A stretch of 42,415 nucleotides of DNA from Aeriscardovia sp040773385 (lineage in GTDB: Bacteria > Actinomycetota > Actinomycetes > Actinomycetales > Bifidobacteriaceae), in contig JAXGWH010000009.1 in the NCBI GenBank assembly GCA_040773385.1, positions 1 to 42,415 of the forward strand, given 5' to 3'. Below are positions 1 through 8,325 of the stretch, one piece after another. A program made the position numbers and the translations under genes. The notes under the pieces are model-generated. The model was not told the DNA's origin, did no database searches, and was given only the letters and a program-made list of their open reading frames with translations. Position 1 is the stretch's first letter; the number at the start of each line of letters is the position of its first letter.

Positions 1-95
1 ACGAGCAGGACTACGACTATTTGCCCGGTTGGGGAACAGCACCCGAATGGAATGACTTCCACATAGAAACCAGATACCCGAACGCCATCGACTAA
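1..95 (+). CDS. C-terminal fragment of a HEPN-like domain protein
   Basis: The frame starting at base 3 is open from the window edge and ends at TAA 93-95, giving the last 30 residues of a protein. The end reads FHIETRYPNAID. An aromatic residue, then ETRYP close to the C-terminus is typical of HEPN-domain proteins, which often serve as RNase toxins or partners of nucleotidyltransferases. Only this short tail is visible, so the Rx4-6H catalytic motif cannot be checked. The sequence is clearly AT-richer than the rest of the window, which suggests an accessory gene. The assignment rests on one short motif and is tentative. Confidence 0.4.
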   Translation, partial: EQDYDYLPGWGTAPEWNDFHIETRYPNAID

Positions 96-199
96 TAAAA
101 AAACAAGGGGTCTTAAACACCATAAAAAGTTCCTATAACCCCAAATCAAAGAGCCGCGGAATTCGCACAAGCGAGAAAATAAGACACGAATGAAGAAAT

Positions 200-253
200 A
201 AAAAAAGAGATCTGCGATTTCAAACGGTGGAAATGTTGGAATCACAGACCTCT
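200..253 (-). terminator. Intrinsic terminator of tRNA-Pro
   Basis: On the minus strand a 14-bp stem (240-253 with 206-219, two G-U wobbles) closes a loop of about 20 nt and is followed by a run of six T. It lies directly after the 3' end of the tRNA-Pro gene, as expected for a single-gene tRNA transcript. Confidence 0.75.
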
Positions 254-256
254 CTG

Positions 257-330
257 TCGGGCCAGTCGGATTTGAACCGGCGACATCTTGCACCCTAAGC
301 AAGTGCGCTACCAAGCTGCGCTATGGCCCG
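257..330 (-). tRNA. tRNA-Pro, anticodon AGG
   Basis: A full cloverleaf of 74 nt reads on the minus strand. It has a 7-bp acceptor stem starting C1 with G72 and discriminator A73, typical of bacterial tRNA-Pro. The D-stem is GCGC/GCGC, the anticodon stem CTTGC/GCAAG, and the loop TTAGGGT. The anticodon at 34-36 is therefore AGG (bases 294-296), followed by G37 as in other proline tRNAs. The T-arm has the loop TTCAAAT but one C-A mismatch at the second stem pair. The variable loop is 5 nt, which excludes tRNA-Leu. CCA is not encoded. A34 is rare in bacterial tRNA-Pro genes, so the isotype is well supported but the decoding role is unusual. Confidence 0.9.
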
Positions 331-548
331 TCCGGTCTCGCTCACGCAAAACCGACAATCAAGACAATAACACGGTCGTTGTCCTTTCGCGATCTTCTCC
401 GTTTGCGTTCGGCCTTGCAGAGCGCTCAATCGTGATTCCTTCCTGACTTTGCCTCGTTTGTGTGCATTATCGGGGAACCCGACATCGGTGCTGATTTTGC
501 CGGTAGCATGGGTACAGTTCGTCACCATCACCGATCCGAGGGGTTGTC

Positions 549-2189
549 ATGAATCAGAGCCGCATCACCGCCGATGGGGGCACGTCTGTCGAGAAGAAGA
601 CGACTCAAGGCAAGTCGCTTGATGGCGAGGCTGCTGGCAGCAAGACCACCGGTACCAAGAGTGCAGCGAAAAATGTCGCGTCTGGCATTTCTTCGACCGC
701 CACTGCGGCGGAGGCCGCTTCTGCCGGTGACTCGCATCGGGACACGGATTCCCATCAGGGAACGACCGGTCTTGACCGCGCGCTCGGCCTGATGGAGAAG
801 GACGGTATGAGCGAGATCGCCCGCGCCGCCTTCCGCCATCTGTATTCCGAATGGCAGAAGGGCGAGTCGGGCATCATCCGCGAGCGCCGCATCCGTCCGC
901 TCGATCAGTCGGCCGTGCCCTCGCTCTCCCAGATCTATGAGGAGCAGGATCGCGAGATCGGCCTGAGGGCCCTCAAGAAGACGGCGTTCCTCAAGCTCAA
1001 CGGCGGGCTCGGCACCTCGATGGGCCTGTCCAAGGCGAAGTCCCTGCTTCCGGTGCGTATCCACAAAGGCCGCAATCTGCGGTTCCTCGACATCATCCTC
1101 GGCCAGGTGATGAAGACCCGCCAGAGCGACGACGTGCGTCTGCCGCTCATCCTCATGGATTCCTACAGGACCTCGCATGACACGCTTGAAGCGGTGAGCC
1201 GCAATCGTCGCTTCTCTCAGGATGATTTCCCGCTTGAGATCCTCCAGCACCGTGAGCCGAAGATCCTTGAGGAGACGGGGGAACCGGTCTCCTGGCCGGG
1301 CAACCCGGATCTTCAGTGGTGCCCGACCGGCCATGGCGATGTGTTCGCCACGCTCCAGGATTCGGGCATGCTCGACAGGCTCCTCGACGAGGGGATGGAA
1401 TATCTGTTCATCTCCAACTCCGACAACCTCGGTGCCCGGCCGTCGGCCACCATCGCCGGTTTCTTCGAGCAGTCCGGCGCGCCGTTCATGGTGGAGGTCG
1501 CGCGCAAGACCCCGCTCGACATCAAAGGCGGCCAGTTCGTCTACTCGCGGCGCAACGGTCGTCTCATGCTCCGCGAGATGAGCCAGGTCAGTGACGAGGA
1601 TCTCGCCAAGGCCACGGACATTCACCGTCACCCGTTCTTCAACACGAACAACATCTGGGTGCGTCTGGAGGATCTGCGCGACAAACTCGCCAAGTTCGGC
1701 GGTATCCTGCCGTTGCCGGTCATCGTCAACCACAAGACGGTCGATCCCACCGATCCTTCCAGCCCGAAGGTCGTCCAGCTGGAGACCGCGATGGGTGCGG
1801 CGATCGGTCTGTTCGACGGGGCGATCTGCCTGGAGGTCGACCGGCCGCGCTTCCTGCCGGTCAAGACGACGAACGACCTCTATATCATGCGGTCCGACCG
1901 GTTCCATATGACCGACCAGTATGAGATGGAGGACGGGGATTACCATTTCCCGCCGGTCGATCTGGATACGCGCTATTACCGCAATATCGCCGATTTCAAC
2001 GAGCGATTCCCGTACTCCGTCCCCTCCATCGCCGCGGCGAGCTCGGTGACGGTCAAAGGGGACTGGACGTTCGGCGAGGACGTGAGCTTCTACAGCGATG
2101 CCAGACTAGAGGACCGCGGTTTCCCGTCGTACGTGCCCAACGGCTCGTTCGTCGGGCCGAACGGTATCGAACCGGATGACTGGAACTGA
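549..2189 (+). CDS. UTP--glucose-1-phosphate uridylyltransferase (UDPGP family)
   Basis: The 546-residue protein makes UDP-glucose from UTP and glucose 1-phosphate in the cytoplasm. UDP-glucose feeds galactose (Leloir-type) metabolism and cell-surface glycan synthesis. The nucleotide-binding motif LNGGLGTSMG is at about residues 155-165, followed by a K-rich stretch. This is the UDPGP family found in eukaryotes and bifidobacteria and not the GalU family common in other bacteria. Other family features include FLPVKTTNDL and NPNL/FNTNNIW-like segments. The first 80 residues are Ser/Thr/Ala/Lys-rich low complexity and not part of the fold. The ATG at 549 follows GAGGGG with an 8-nt gap. Met82 is a possible internal start but has no ribosome-binding site. 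The gene stands alone and the next gene starts 212 bp downstream. Confidence 0.93.
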   Translation: MNQSRITADGGTSVEKKTTQGKSLDGEAAGSKTTGTKSAAKNVASGISSTATAAEAASAGDSHRDTDSHQGTTGLDRALGLMEKDGMSEIARAAFRHLYSEWQKGESGIIRERRIRPLDQSAVPSLSQIYEEQDREIGLRALKKTAFLKLNGGLGTSMGLSKAKSLLPVRIHKGRNLRFLDIILGQVMKTRQSDDVRLPLILMDSYRTSHDTLEAVSRNRRFSQDDFPLEILQHREPKILEETGEPVSWPGNPDLQWCPTGHGDVFATLQDSGMLDRLLDEGMEYLFISNSDNLGARPSATIAGFFEQSGAPFMVEVARKTPLDIKGGQFVYSRRNGRLMLREMSQVSDEDLAKATDIHRHPFFNTNNIWVRLEDLRDKLAKFGGILPLPVIVNHKTVDPTDPSSPKVVQLETAMGAAIGLFDGAICLEVDRPRFLPVKTTNDLYIMRSDRFHMTDQYEMEDGDYHFPPVDLDTRYYRNIADFNERFPYSVPSIAAASSVTVKGDWTFGEDVSFYSDARLEDRGFPSYVPNGSFVGPNGIEPDDWN

Positions 2190-2289
2190 GCGGACCGACG
2201 CGCGGATGACATCGCCGGCGTGACGGGCATAACGACGCTGCGATGACACGGCGGCACAGGCGGGCACGAGTGAATCAAGCCCGGCGGGC

Positions 2290-2327
2290 ATTCGGCTGAG
2301 GACGTGCAGCCGAATCTGCTGTAGAAT
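2290..2327 (+). promoter_or_regulatory. Candidate pafBC promoter with an overlapping palindrome
   Basis: ATTCGGCT (2290-2297) and AGCCGAAT (2308-2315) form a perfect 8-bp inverted repeat with a 10-nt spacer. A -10-like TAGAAT lies at 2322-2327, which places the palindrome across the -35 region. This could be an operator or activator site. It could also be the terminator of the preceding gene, but there is no T run immediately after it. Confidence 0.4.
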
Positions 2328-2401
2328 TTTGATGTTTGTGAGTCGAGGGGCCCTGTGGGCACGCAGTGGCACAGTCACTATTCAGAGAGACGTGAGGACA
2401 G

Positions 2402-4324
2402 ATGGCAGGCACGAACGGACGCCGACGTTTTTGCGACAAGTGGGGCAAGCACGAGCTTGATGTCTTGGCCGTGCTTTCCTCCGCATACCCCCAATGGCTC
2501 ACCTCGCGACAGATCGCACAGCGTGTGAAGGCATACGCGGACTCCTACGGCGAACTAGCGGACCAGGCGGCGAAAGCGGCGTTCGCCAAACAGTTCCAGC
2601 GCGACCGGGCAAAGCTCGCCGCGATGGGCATCGCCATCGAATCACGCCAGCCGGAATATTCGACCTCCATCGACGGACAGGATTTCGCCTCCTACCGTCT
2701 GCGCCTGGGTGGCGAGACGCGCGTCCGGCTCCATTTCGACCCCGAGGAGATGACCGTCCTCGCCGCGGCCAACTATCTGGCGCAGTCCGTCGCCTCGTCG
2801 AATGACGAATACGAGCAGGAGCGCAAGGAGAAAGAAGAGGCGGCGGCCTCACGCACCGCGCCAAAGGTGCCGCACACGCCGACACCGGGTCTCGGCCTCG
2901 ATTCCATCGCCCCGGGCCTGGGCACGCAGAAGATCCCGAAGAACCTCGCGGCCGCGGTGGACGCACGGCATTACTCTGCCACCGCCGTCACCGAGGGTGA
3001 TCTCTACAATGTCGTGTACACCGACTCCGATGATCTGGCGATGTTCGTGCTCACACACCCCGGCACGCGTGTCACCGGGCCGCAGGAGGCCATCGACGCG
3101 TACAAGCGCCGTCTCAACGCCACGCTCGACTTCGCCGATGCCGATTTCGACACGAAGAGCGAGCCGGTGCCGGTGGGGGAGCGTGTGATGACGAAGGGCG
3201 TGCCCGTCCCTCCGCGCTCCTCGCGCAGCAAGCACGGCACATCCGGGCAGTCGAGCTCGGAGGTCGACCGCCGTCTGCGCCTCATGCTCTTCCTTTCCGC
3301 CCATATCGGCGCGCAGTACTCGCTCGAGGAGCTGGCAGAGCGTTTTGTCGGCCACGCGCGCACGCCTGAGGAAAAACGCCGCAATCTCAAGGTGATCCGC
3401 AAGGATATCGGCACCCTCACCACCGTCTCCGACGACGGGGAGATCGCAGGATCCCAGTTCTTCGACATCGACTGGGATCTTCTCGATGACGACGGTATCG
3501 TGTGCGCCATGAACTCGCTCGGCCTGGACAGGCTCGCCGGCATCTCGCAGCGCTATCTCAACCTCCTCGAGGCATCGGTCTCCTATCTGGCGGAATCCTC
3601 GCTCCTGCCCGACGACCAGCGGCAGACGGCCCTCAAGCTTTACAGGAAGCTCGCCGCCCACAACACCTCGAAACAGGAGATCCCCACCCTCAGCCTGACG
3701 AGCTACGAGCGCGAGCCGGAGCAGCTCGACACGGTGCGCAAGGCGATCGCCGGCCACTCGCTCATGCGCGTGGACTACACGGATGCCACCGGCACCACCC
3801 GTCCGCGCCACGTCCTGCCGGTGAAGATCTTCGTGGACGAGGGCGTCTACTGCGTGGCCTGCTGGAACGTCGTCAGCCCTAAGACGCATAAGCTCCTCAA
3901 GCGGCGCATCTCCACCTTTGAGAAAGGTGAGGGAGACGATTCTGCCGAATGGTTCACGCTGCGCGTCTCGCGGATCAACAACACGCCGACGCTCTCGCCG
4001 GTCGACGAGGATCTCGACATCCCGCCCGTGCCGGTGGAGAAGCTGCGCAGCTGGAGTTTCGACAAGGGCACGAAGGCGGTCTTCATCACCAACGAGAAGA
4101 ACCTGCAGTTCATCGCGGATCTTCCGAGCGCGACCGTCGAGCCGTGGGGGCCGACCAGCGACAAGGTGCATATCCTCATCAACTCGGATTCGTGGTTCGT
4201 CGCGTTCTGCATCTCCCACGCCCGCCATATCAGCGCCGTGGGGCCCAAGACGCTCCATTCCATGATGACCTCGCGCGCCCAGAGGGAGCTCAGCCTCTAC
4301 GAGGACGCGGGCAGCGCAGACTGA
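2402..4324 (+). CDS. pafBC: Fused PafB-PafC WYL-domain transcriptional regulator
   Basis: The 640-residue protein corresponds to PafB and PafC joined in one chain. In mycobacteria these are separate proteins of about 330 residues that together activate DNA-damage genes. The N-terminal half starts with a winged-helix region (residues 10-110, with LTSRQIAQRVKAY). A second helix-turn-helix starts near 285 (YSLEELAERF). A WYL-type core lies at about 455-500, with RHVLPVKIF and then VYCVACWN in place of a strict W-Y-L. WCX-like segments end both halves. The fusion implies that one polypeptide does what the heterodimer does elsewhere. The ATG at 2402 follows GAGG. Downstream lie a small membrane protein and helY, the same order as mycobacterial pafB-pafC-tatA-tatC-helY. 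Confidence 0.88.
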   Translation: MAGTNGRRRFCDKWGKHELDVLAVLSSAYPQWLTSRQIAQRVKAYADSYGELADQAAKAAFAKQFQRDRAKLAAMGIAIESRQPEYSTSIDGQDFASYRLRLGGETRVRLHFDPEEMTVLAAANYLAQSVASSNDEYEQERKEKEEAAASRTAPKVPHTPTPGLGLDSIAPGLGTQKIPKNLAAAVDARHYSATAVTEGDLYNVVYTDSDDLAMFVLTHPGTRVTGPQEAIDAYKRRLNATLDFADADFDTKSEPVPVGERVMTKGVPVPPRSSRSKHGTSGQSSSEVDRRLRLMLFLSAHIGAQYSLEELAERFVGHARTPEEKRRNLKVIRKDIGTLTTVSDDGEIAGSQFFDIDWDLLDDDGIVCAMNSLGLDRLAGISQRYLNLLEASVSYLAESSLLPDDQRQTALKLYRKLAAHNTSKQEIPTLSLTSYEREPEQLDTVRKAIAGHSLMRVDYTDATGTTRPRHVLPVKIFVDEGVYCVACWNVVSPKTHKLLKRRISTFEKGEGDDSAEWFTLRVSRINNTPTLSPVDEDLDIPPVPVEKLRSWSFDKGTKAVFITNEKNLQFIADLPSATVEPWGPTSDKVHILINSDSWFVAFCISHARHISAVGPKTLHSMMTSRAQRELSLYEDAGSAD

Positions 4325-4432
4325 AGGTGCCTTTGTGCCGTTCCTGATGTCTTTTCGCATGGGGACGGCCGCGGATGGCTGACCGGACACCGATTGATCA
4401 CTGATTGATCGGAACACTGACGGATCGGAGGC

Positions 4433-4798
4433 ATGATGCCGGGCTGGGTGTGGGTTCTCCTCGTCCTCTTCCTGATCGCCGTGCTCATAGCGGGCGCGGT
4501 GTTCGTCTTCCTGCGCGGCAAGGCCGCGCTCGGCCTGCTCGCGCCGTTGGGGCACCGGGCACAGAAAGACATGGCCGCCATCCAGGAGGCACAGGACCAG
4601 CCGGCGCCTGAGAGGAAGCAGGTCGTGCTCGGCCGTCCTCTCGCCGATGTCCGCGAGGATTACGAGGACGCGCATACCGATCTGCTCCGACACAAGAACA
4701 GGCGCAAAGCGGAGAGGGATGCCGCCCGCTGGCCACGCTGGGCTGCTTTCGGCACGCAGGACGAGCAGAAAGACGATCCGCAGGTGCGCCGCGGCTGA
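4433..4798 (+). CDS. Small single-span membrane protein between pafBC and helY
   Basis: The 121-residue protein has one strong transmembrane segment at residues 5-28 (WVWVLLVLFLIAVLIAGAVF), followed by a charged region rich in Arg, Lys, Asp and Glu that is probably cytoplasmic. GGAGG sits 4-5 nt before ATGATG, so the start is at 4433 or 4436. It takes the place that tatA holds in mycobacterial pafBC-tatAC-helY clusters and shares the one-span-plus-amphipathic layout. I see no clear TatA hinge motif, no typical TatA amphipathic helix and no tatC nearby. No family is recognised and its function is unknown. Confidence 0.8.
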   Translation: MMPGWVWVLLVLFLIAVLIAGAVFVFLRGKAALGLLAPLGHRAQKDMAAIQEAQDQPAPERKQVVLGRPLADVREDYEDAHTDLLRHKNRRKAERDAARWPRWAAFGTQDEQKDDPQVRRG

Positions 4799-4828
4799 GG
4801 CCGGCGCGAAAGAGGAGACGGAGTCACA

Positions 4829-7783
4829 GTGACACAGGTCCCGAAAGGACATGCAGACAACAACACGGCAGTCAACCAGGCGGGCGACCGGCACTCACGC
4901 CGCTCGCGGGGCAGCCTCGAACGCGAGCCGCGCTCCCGGGATGAGATCGAGCGCGACAGGGCGGCACAGCGTCTGGCACGGCATGGCGGGGGTCGCCGTT
5001 CCTCCCGCCGCCCTGACGACAGCCTCCCTGACGAGGATCCATCGAAGGCGCATGAGCGCTCCCTCGATCGGCAGCGGAGGAGCAGGACGCTCGCCGCGCA
5101 GTTCGAGAAGAGTCTGCCGTTCGAGGTCGATGACTTCCAGGATGAGGCGCTGCGAGGCCTCGAGGAGGGTGACAACGTGCTCGTCGCCGCCCCGACAGGT
5201 GCCGGCAAGACCGTCGTGGCGGATTTTGCCGTTTTTCTGGCCCAGCACCGCAACATGAAGGCGTTCTACACCACCCCCATCAAGGCGCTGAGCAACCAGA
5301 AATACCACGATCTCGTCAAAATCTACGGCAAGGAGAACGTCGGGCTGCTCACCGGCGACATCTCCATCAACTCCGAGGCCAACATCGTGGTGATGACCAC
5401 CGAGGTGCTGCGCAACATGCTCTACGAGCGCTCGGTGACGCTCGACGCGCTGCGCTACGTGGTCCTCGACGAGATCCATTTCCTCGGCGACCCGTTCAGA
5501 GGACAGGTGTGGGAGGAGGTCATCATCCACCTTCCCCGGCGGGTGAAGATCGTCGGCCTGTCCGCCACCGTCTCCAATATCGAGGATTTCGGTGCCTGGA
5601 TCCAGTCAGTGCGCGGAAAGACGCGTCTCATCGTCTCCGAGCACCGTCCCGTCCCGCTCGAGCAGTCCGTCATCCTGCAGGCCTCGCCCGAGAAGGAGCC
5701 CGAGATCTATGACCTCGAGGGGCAGGGGAAGGGGCCGGCGAACGTCAACCCCGAGCTTTTGCAGCGTCTGCGTGAACTGAACCATCGTGCAGCCGTACGG
5801 CGGTCGGCGTTCGAGGCGTCCCAGGGCGGGCCCCGCCGCGGCCGTCATGGCCGGGGACGTGCCCGTGGGCGTGCGGCCCGGCATGAGGAGCGTTCCCTCA
5901 CGGGGCCCGTAAGGCGTTTCTACCCGTCCCGTCCCGATGTGGTCGATGAGCTCGACTACCGGGGGTTCCTGCCGGCCATCTATTTCATCTTCGCCCGGCG
6001 TGGCTGCGAGCTTGCCATCGAGGACTGCATCAACGCCGGCCTCACCCTCACCACCGAGCAGGAGGCGAGGCGCATCGGGCAGATCGCCGACACCATGGTC
6101 GCCGGGACCCTCAGCACGCAGGATCTCAAGGCGCTGGGCTATTCCTCGTTCCGCTTCGCCCTCGAGCACGGTTTCGCCGCGCATCACGCGGGGATGGTCG
6201 CCCTCTTCCGCGAGATCGTGGAGACGTGCTTCGAGCAGGGGCTCATCAAAGTCGTCTTCGCCACCGAGACGCTCGCCCTCGGCATCAACATGCCCGCTCG
6301 GTCCGTCGTCATCGAGAAGCTCGATAAGTTCAACGGCGTCGCCCGTGTGCCGCTCACCCCGGGCCAGTACACGCAGCTGACCGGTCGGGCGGGCCGGCGC
6401 GGCATCGACACGCTCGGCCATGCCATCGTGGTCGACCAGGACGGCCTCGACCCCGCGGCCCTGGCCGCCCTCTCCTCGCGGCGCGTCTACCCGCTCCACT
6501 CCAGTTTCTCGCCCTCGTTCAACATGGCGGTCAATCTCCTCGACCATATGGATTACGACGAGGCGCGCCACACGCTCGACAAATCCTTCGCCCAGTGGGA
6601 GGCGAACGAGGACTCGTCCCAGCTCGAGGAGCAGATCGACGCAGTCAAGGACGAGATCGCCGGGTATGACACCAATCTTGAGTGCCGTTACGGCAACATC
6701 CATGAGTTTCTCCTCCTGCGCCAGAGGCTGACGGATCTGCAGCGTGGCGAGCGTCGCAGGCTCAAGCACACGCAGTTCCGCACACAGCTCGAGCGCAGGA
6801 AGGCGTTCGCCCGACTGGAGGAGGAGATCTCCCGGACACGCCGGCAGGAACGGAACCATCCGTGCAACCAGTGTCCCGACCTGCAGCGGCATCTGCGCTG
6901 GGGCAGACGCTGGCTCTCGGCGCACAAGCGGCTCACGCGTCTGCAGGACCAGTACCGTTCCCGTACGGGCATCGTCTCGCGCAGGTTCGAGCTCATCTGC
7001 TCGGTCCTGCTGGAGCTCGGCTATCTCCAGGGTGACGATGCGGCGCATGCCGTTCTGACGGCAAAAGGCCGTATTCTCAGGCGTCTGTATACGGAGAAGG
7101 ATCTCCTGCTGGCACAGTGCCTGGAGGAGCATGTGTTCGACGGCTGTGACCCGCAGCAGCTCGCCGCCATTGTGTCCGCATTCATCTATGAGCCCCGCAA
7201 GGCCGAGTCCGGCCGTTTCCCCTCGCATTTCCCTGGTGGCAAAAAAGGGACCATCTCCTTCCGGGTGCGCCAGATGGAGGATATCTGGGATTCCCTCGAC
7301 TACCTGGTGGAGCAGGCCGGGCTCAATCCGCTCGACCAGCTGCAGTACGGCATCACCGGGGCGATCTACGACTGGTCCGCCGAGAAGCCGTTGCTTGAGG
7401 TGCTGCGCGATATCGACATCCAGCCCGGCGACTTCGTCCGCACCTGCAAGCGTCTGTGCGATGTGCTCGGCCAGATCCGCGACGCCTGCGCACGCCAGGT
7501 GCTCGACGACCCCCATTCGTCGGACGCCGCCTTATGGGACAGACTCTCGCAGACCGCCGATGAGGCGTATTCGATCATCAACAGGGGAGTGGTCTCCTAC
7601 TCCGGCACCGACACGGATGAGGACAAGAATCAGCATGGGGATCATCAGGACGAGGACAGGGCTCAGGATCGCGGACAGGATCCGGACCCGCATCGTCACG
7701 ACGAGGATCATCACAGGGGAAGCGCGGTGAGGGGTGCCACCCCGGATGATGACGGCGAGGATGAGGATTGGCGGCAGTTCTGA
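4829..7783 (+). CDS. helY: HelY-type Ski2-like DExH RNA helicase
   Basis: The 984-residue protein is an ATP-dependent superfamily 2 helicase of the Ski2/Mtr4 type, expected to act on structured RNA. Motif I APTGAGKT is at residues 121-128, motif II DEIH at 214-217 and motif VI GRAGRRG at about 519-525. A basic Gly/Arg-rich insert lies near 337-355. A conserved HPCNQC...RH segment (about 675-690) and the C-terminal DSHCT-like helical region match actinobacterial HelY. The last ~55 residues form an acidic, His/Asp-rich tail with no expected fold. The start is GTG at 4829 behind GGAG, 31 bp after the membrane-protein gene, which suggests one operon with pafBC. Confidence 0.93.
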   Translation: MTQVPKGHADNNTAVNQAGDRHSRRSRGSLEREPRSRDEIERDRAAQRLARHGGGRRSSRRPDDSLPDEDPSKAHERSLDRQRRSRTLAAQFEKSLPFEVDDFQDEALRGLEEGDNVLVAAPTGAGKTVVADFAVFLAQHRNMKAFYTTPIKALSNQKYHDLVKIYGKENVGLLTGDISINSEANIVVMTTEVLRNMLYERSVTLDALRYVVLDEIHFLGDPFRGQVWEEVIIHLPRRVKIVGLSATVSNIEDFGAWIQSVRGKTRLIVSEHRPVPLEQSVILQASPEKEPEIYDLEGQGKGPANVNPELLQRLRELNHRAAVRRSAFEASQGGPRRGRHGRGRARGRAARHEERSLTGPVRRFYPSRPDVVDELDYRGFLPAIYFIFARRGCELAIEDCINAGLTLTTEQEARRIGQIADTMVAGTLSTQDLKALGYSSFRFALEHGFAAHHAGMVALFREIVETCFEQGLIKVVFATETLALGINMPARSVVIEKLDKFNGVARVPLTPGQYTQLTGRAGRRGIDTLGHAIVVDQDGLDPAALAALSSRRVYPLHSSFSPSFNMAVNLLDHMDYDEARHTLDKSFAQWEANEDSSQLEEQIDAVKDEIAGYDTNLECRYGNIHEFLLLRQRLTDLQRGERRRLKHTQFRTQLERRKAFARLEEEISRTRRQERNHPCNQCPDLQRHLRWGRRWLSAHKRLTRLQDQYRSRTGIVSRRFELICSVLLELGYLQGDDAAHAVLTAKGRILRRLYTEKDLLLAQCLEEHVFDGCDPQQLAAIVSAFIYEPRKAESGRFPSHFPGGKKGTISFRVRQMEDIWDSLDYLVEQAGLNPLDQLQYGITGAIYDWSAEKPLLEVLRDIDIQPGDFVRTCKRLCDVLGQIRDACARQVLDDPHSSDAALWDRLSQTADEAYSIINRGVVSYSGTDTDEDKNQHGDHQDEDRAQDRGQDPDPHRHDEDHHRGSAVRGATPDDDGEDEDWRQF

Positions 7784-7873
7784 GCAGATGGGCAAAGGGC
7801 GGCAATTCGACCAGGCGGGAATATCACCCTTTCCGATACTGTTGGATAAATCGGCTGAAAGTGAGGAATTGAT

Positions 7874-8221
7874 ATGGCAGAGCGCAGTCTTCGCGGGACA
7901 AGCATCGGATCCAAGTCGCTTGAGACGGATGAGAACGTCGAGTTCGCCTCCCGCCATGATGTTTTGTATGTGTGCCCGGAAGGCCACCGCACCATCGTCC
8001 CGTTCGCGGACGGCGCGGAGGTCCCGGACCGCTGGGAATGCCGGTGCGGCAAGGTCGCCAAGCGTGAGAACGCAGATGTGGCCGAACCTGACAACAAACA
8101 GAAGCCGCAGCGCACGCCATGGGACATGCTCCGTGAGCGTCGCACGATCCCGGAGCTGCAGGAACTGCTCGAGCACCGCATCAAGATGCACGAGGAGGGC
8201 TGGTTCCCTGATTACGAGTGA
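7874..8221 (+). CDS. rbpA: RNA polymerase-binding protein RbpA
   Basis: The 115-residue protein binds actinobacterial RNA polymerase and the principal sigma factor, stabilising open promoter complexes. The zinc-binding core region has Cys34 and His38 (CPEGH) and Cys56/Cys58 (WECRCG). The basic linker is followed by the sigma-interaction segment TPWDMLRERRTIPELQELL at about 77-95. The length fits the family. The ATG at 7874 follows GAGGAA with a 5-nt gap. It lies 90 bp downstream of helY and probably has its own promoter. GATACT at about 7838 is one possible -10. Confidence 0.95.
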   Translation: MAERSLRGTSIGSKSLETDENVEFASRHDVLYVCPEGHRTIVPFADGAEVPDRWECRCGKVAKRENADVAEPDNKQKPQRTPWDMLRERRTIPELQELLEHRIKMHEEGWFPDYE

Positions 8222-8300
8222 ACCGGCTCGCATTGCCGCAGGAGGGCTGTTTGCGGCGATCGGTACACTGGGCATGTCTGAAAGAATGATGGGATAGTTT

Positions 8301-8314
8301 TCTGACATAACGTA
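8301..8314 (+). repeat. Left copy of a 14-bp inverted repeat flanking the HAD gene
   Basis: TCTGACATAACGTA occurs 12 bp before the HAD gene start. Its exact reverse complement occurs at 9133-9146, about 70 bp after the gene's stop. Three more bases (AGT) match just upstream after two mismatches. See the matching right copy. Confidence 0.7.
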
Positions 8315-8325
8315 TCGGGGGAGAT

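Noticed and set aside
96..180. Terminator of the HEPN-like gene
   Set aside because: GGGGT near 106 and ACCCC near 140 could pair, but the stem is only 5 bp with a large loop and no T run after it.
295..531. Minus-strand frame of 78 codons across tRNA-Pro
   Set aside because: It runs through the tRNA gene and the upstream gap, has no ribosome-binding site and no recognisable product.
528..1946. Long minus-strand open frame of 472 codons over the UDP-glucose pyrophosphorylase gene
   Set aside because: It is the antisense shadow of a high-GC gene, with His/Arg/Asp-biased composition and no recognisable domain. The same holds for the minus-strand frames at 2849-4894, 5606-7516 and 27633-29486, and the plus-strand frames at 32369-33364 and 35619-37433.
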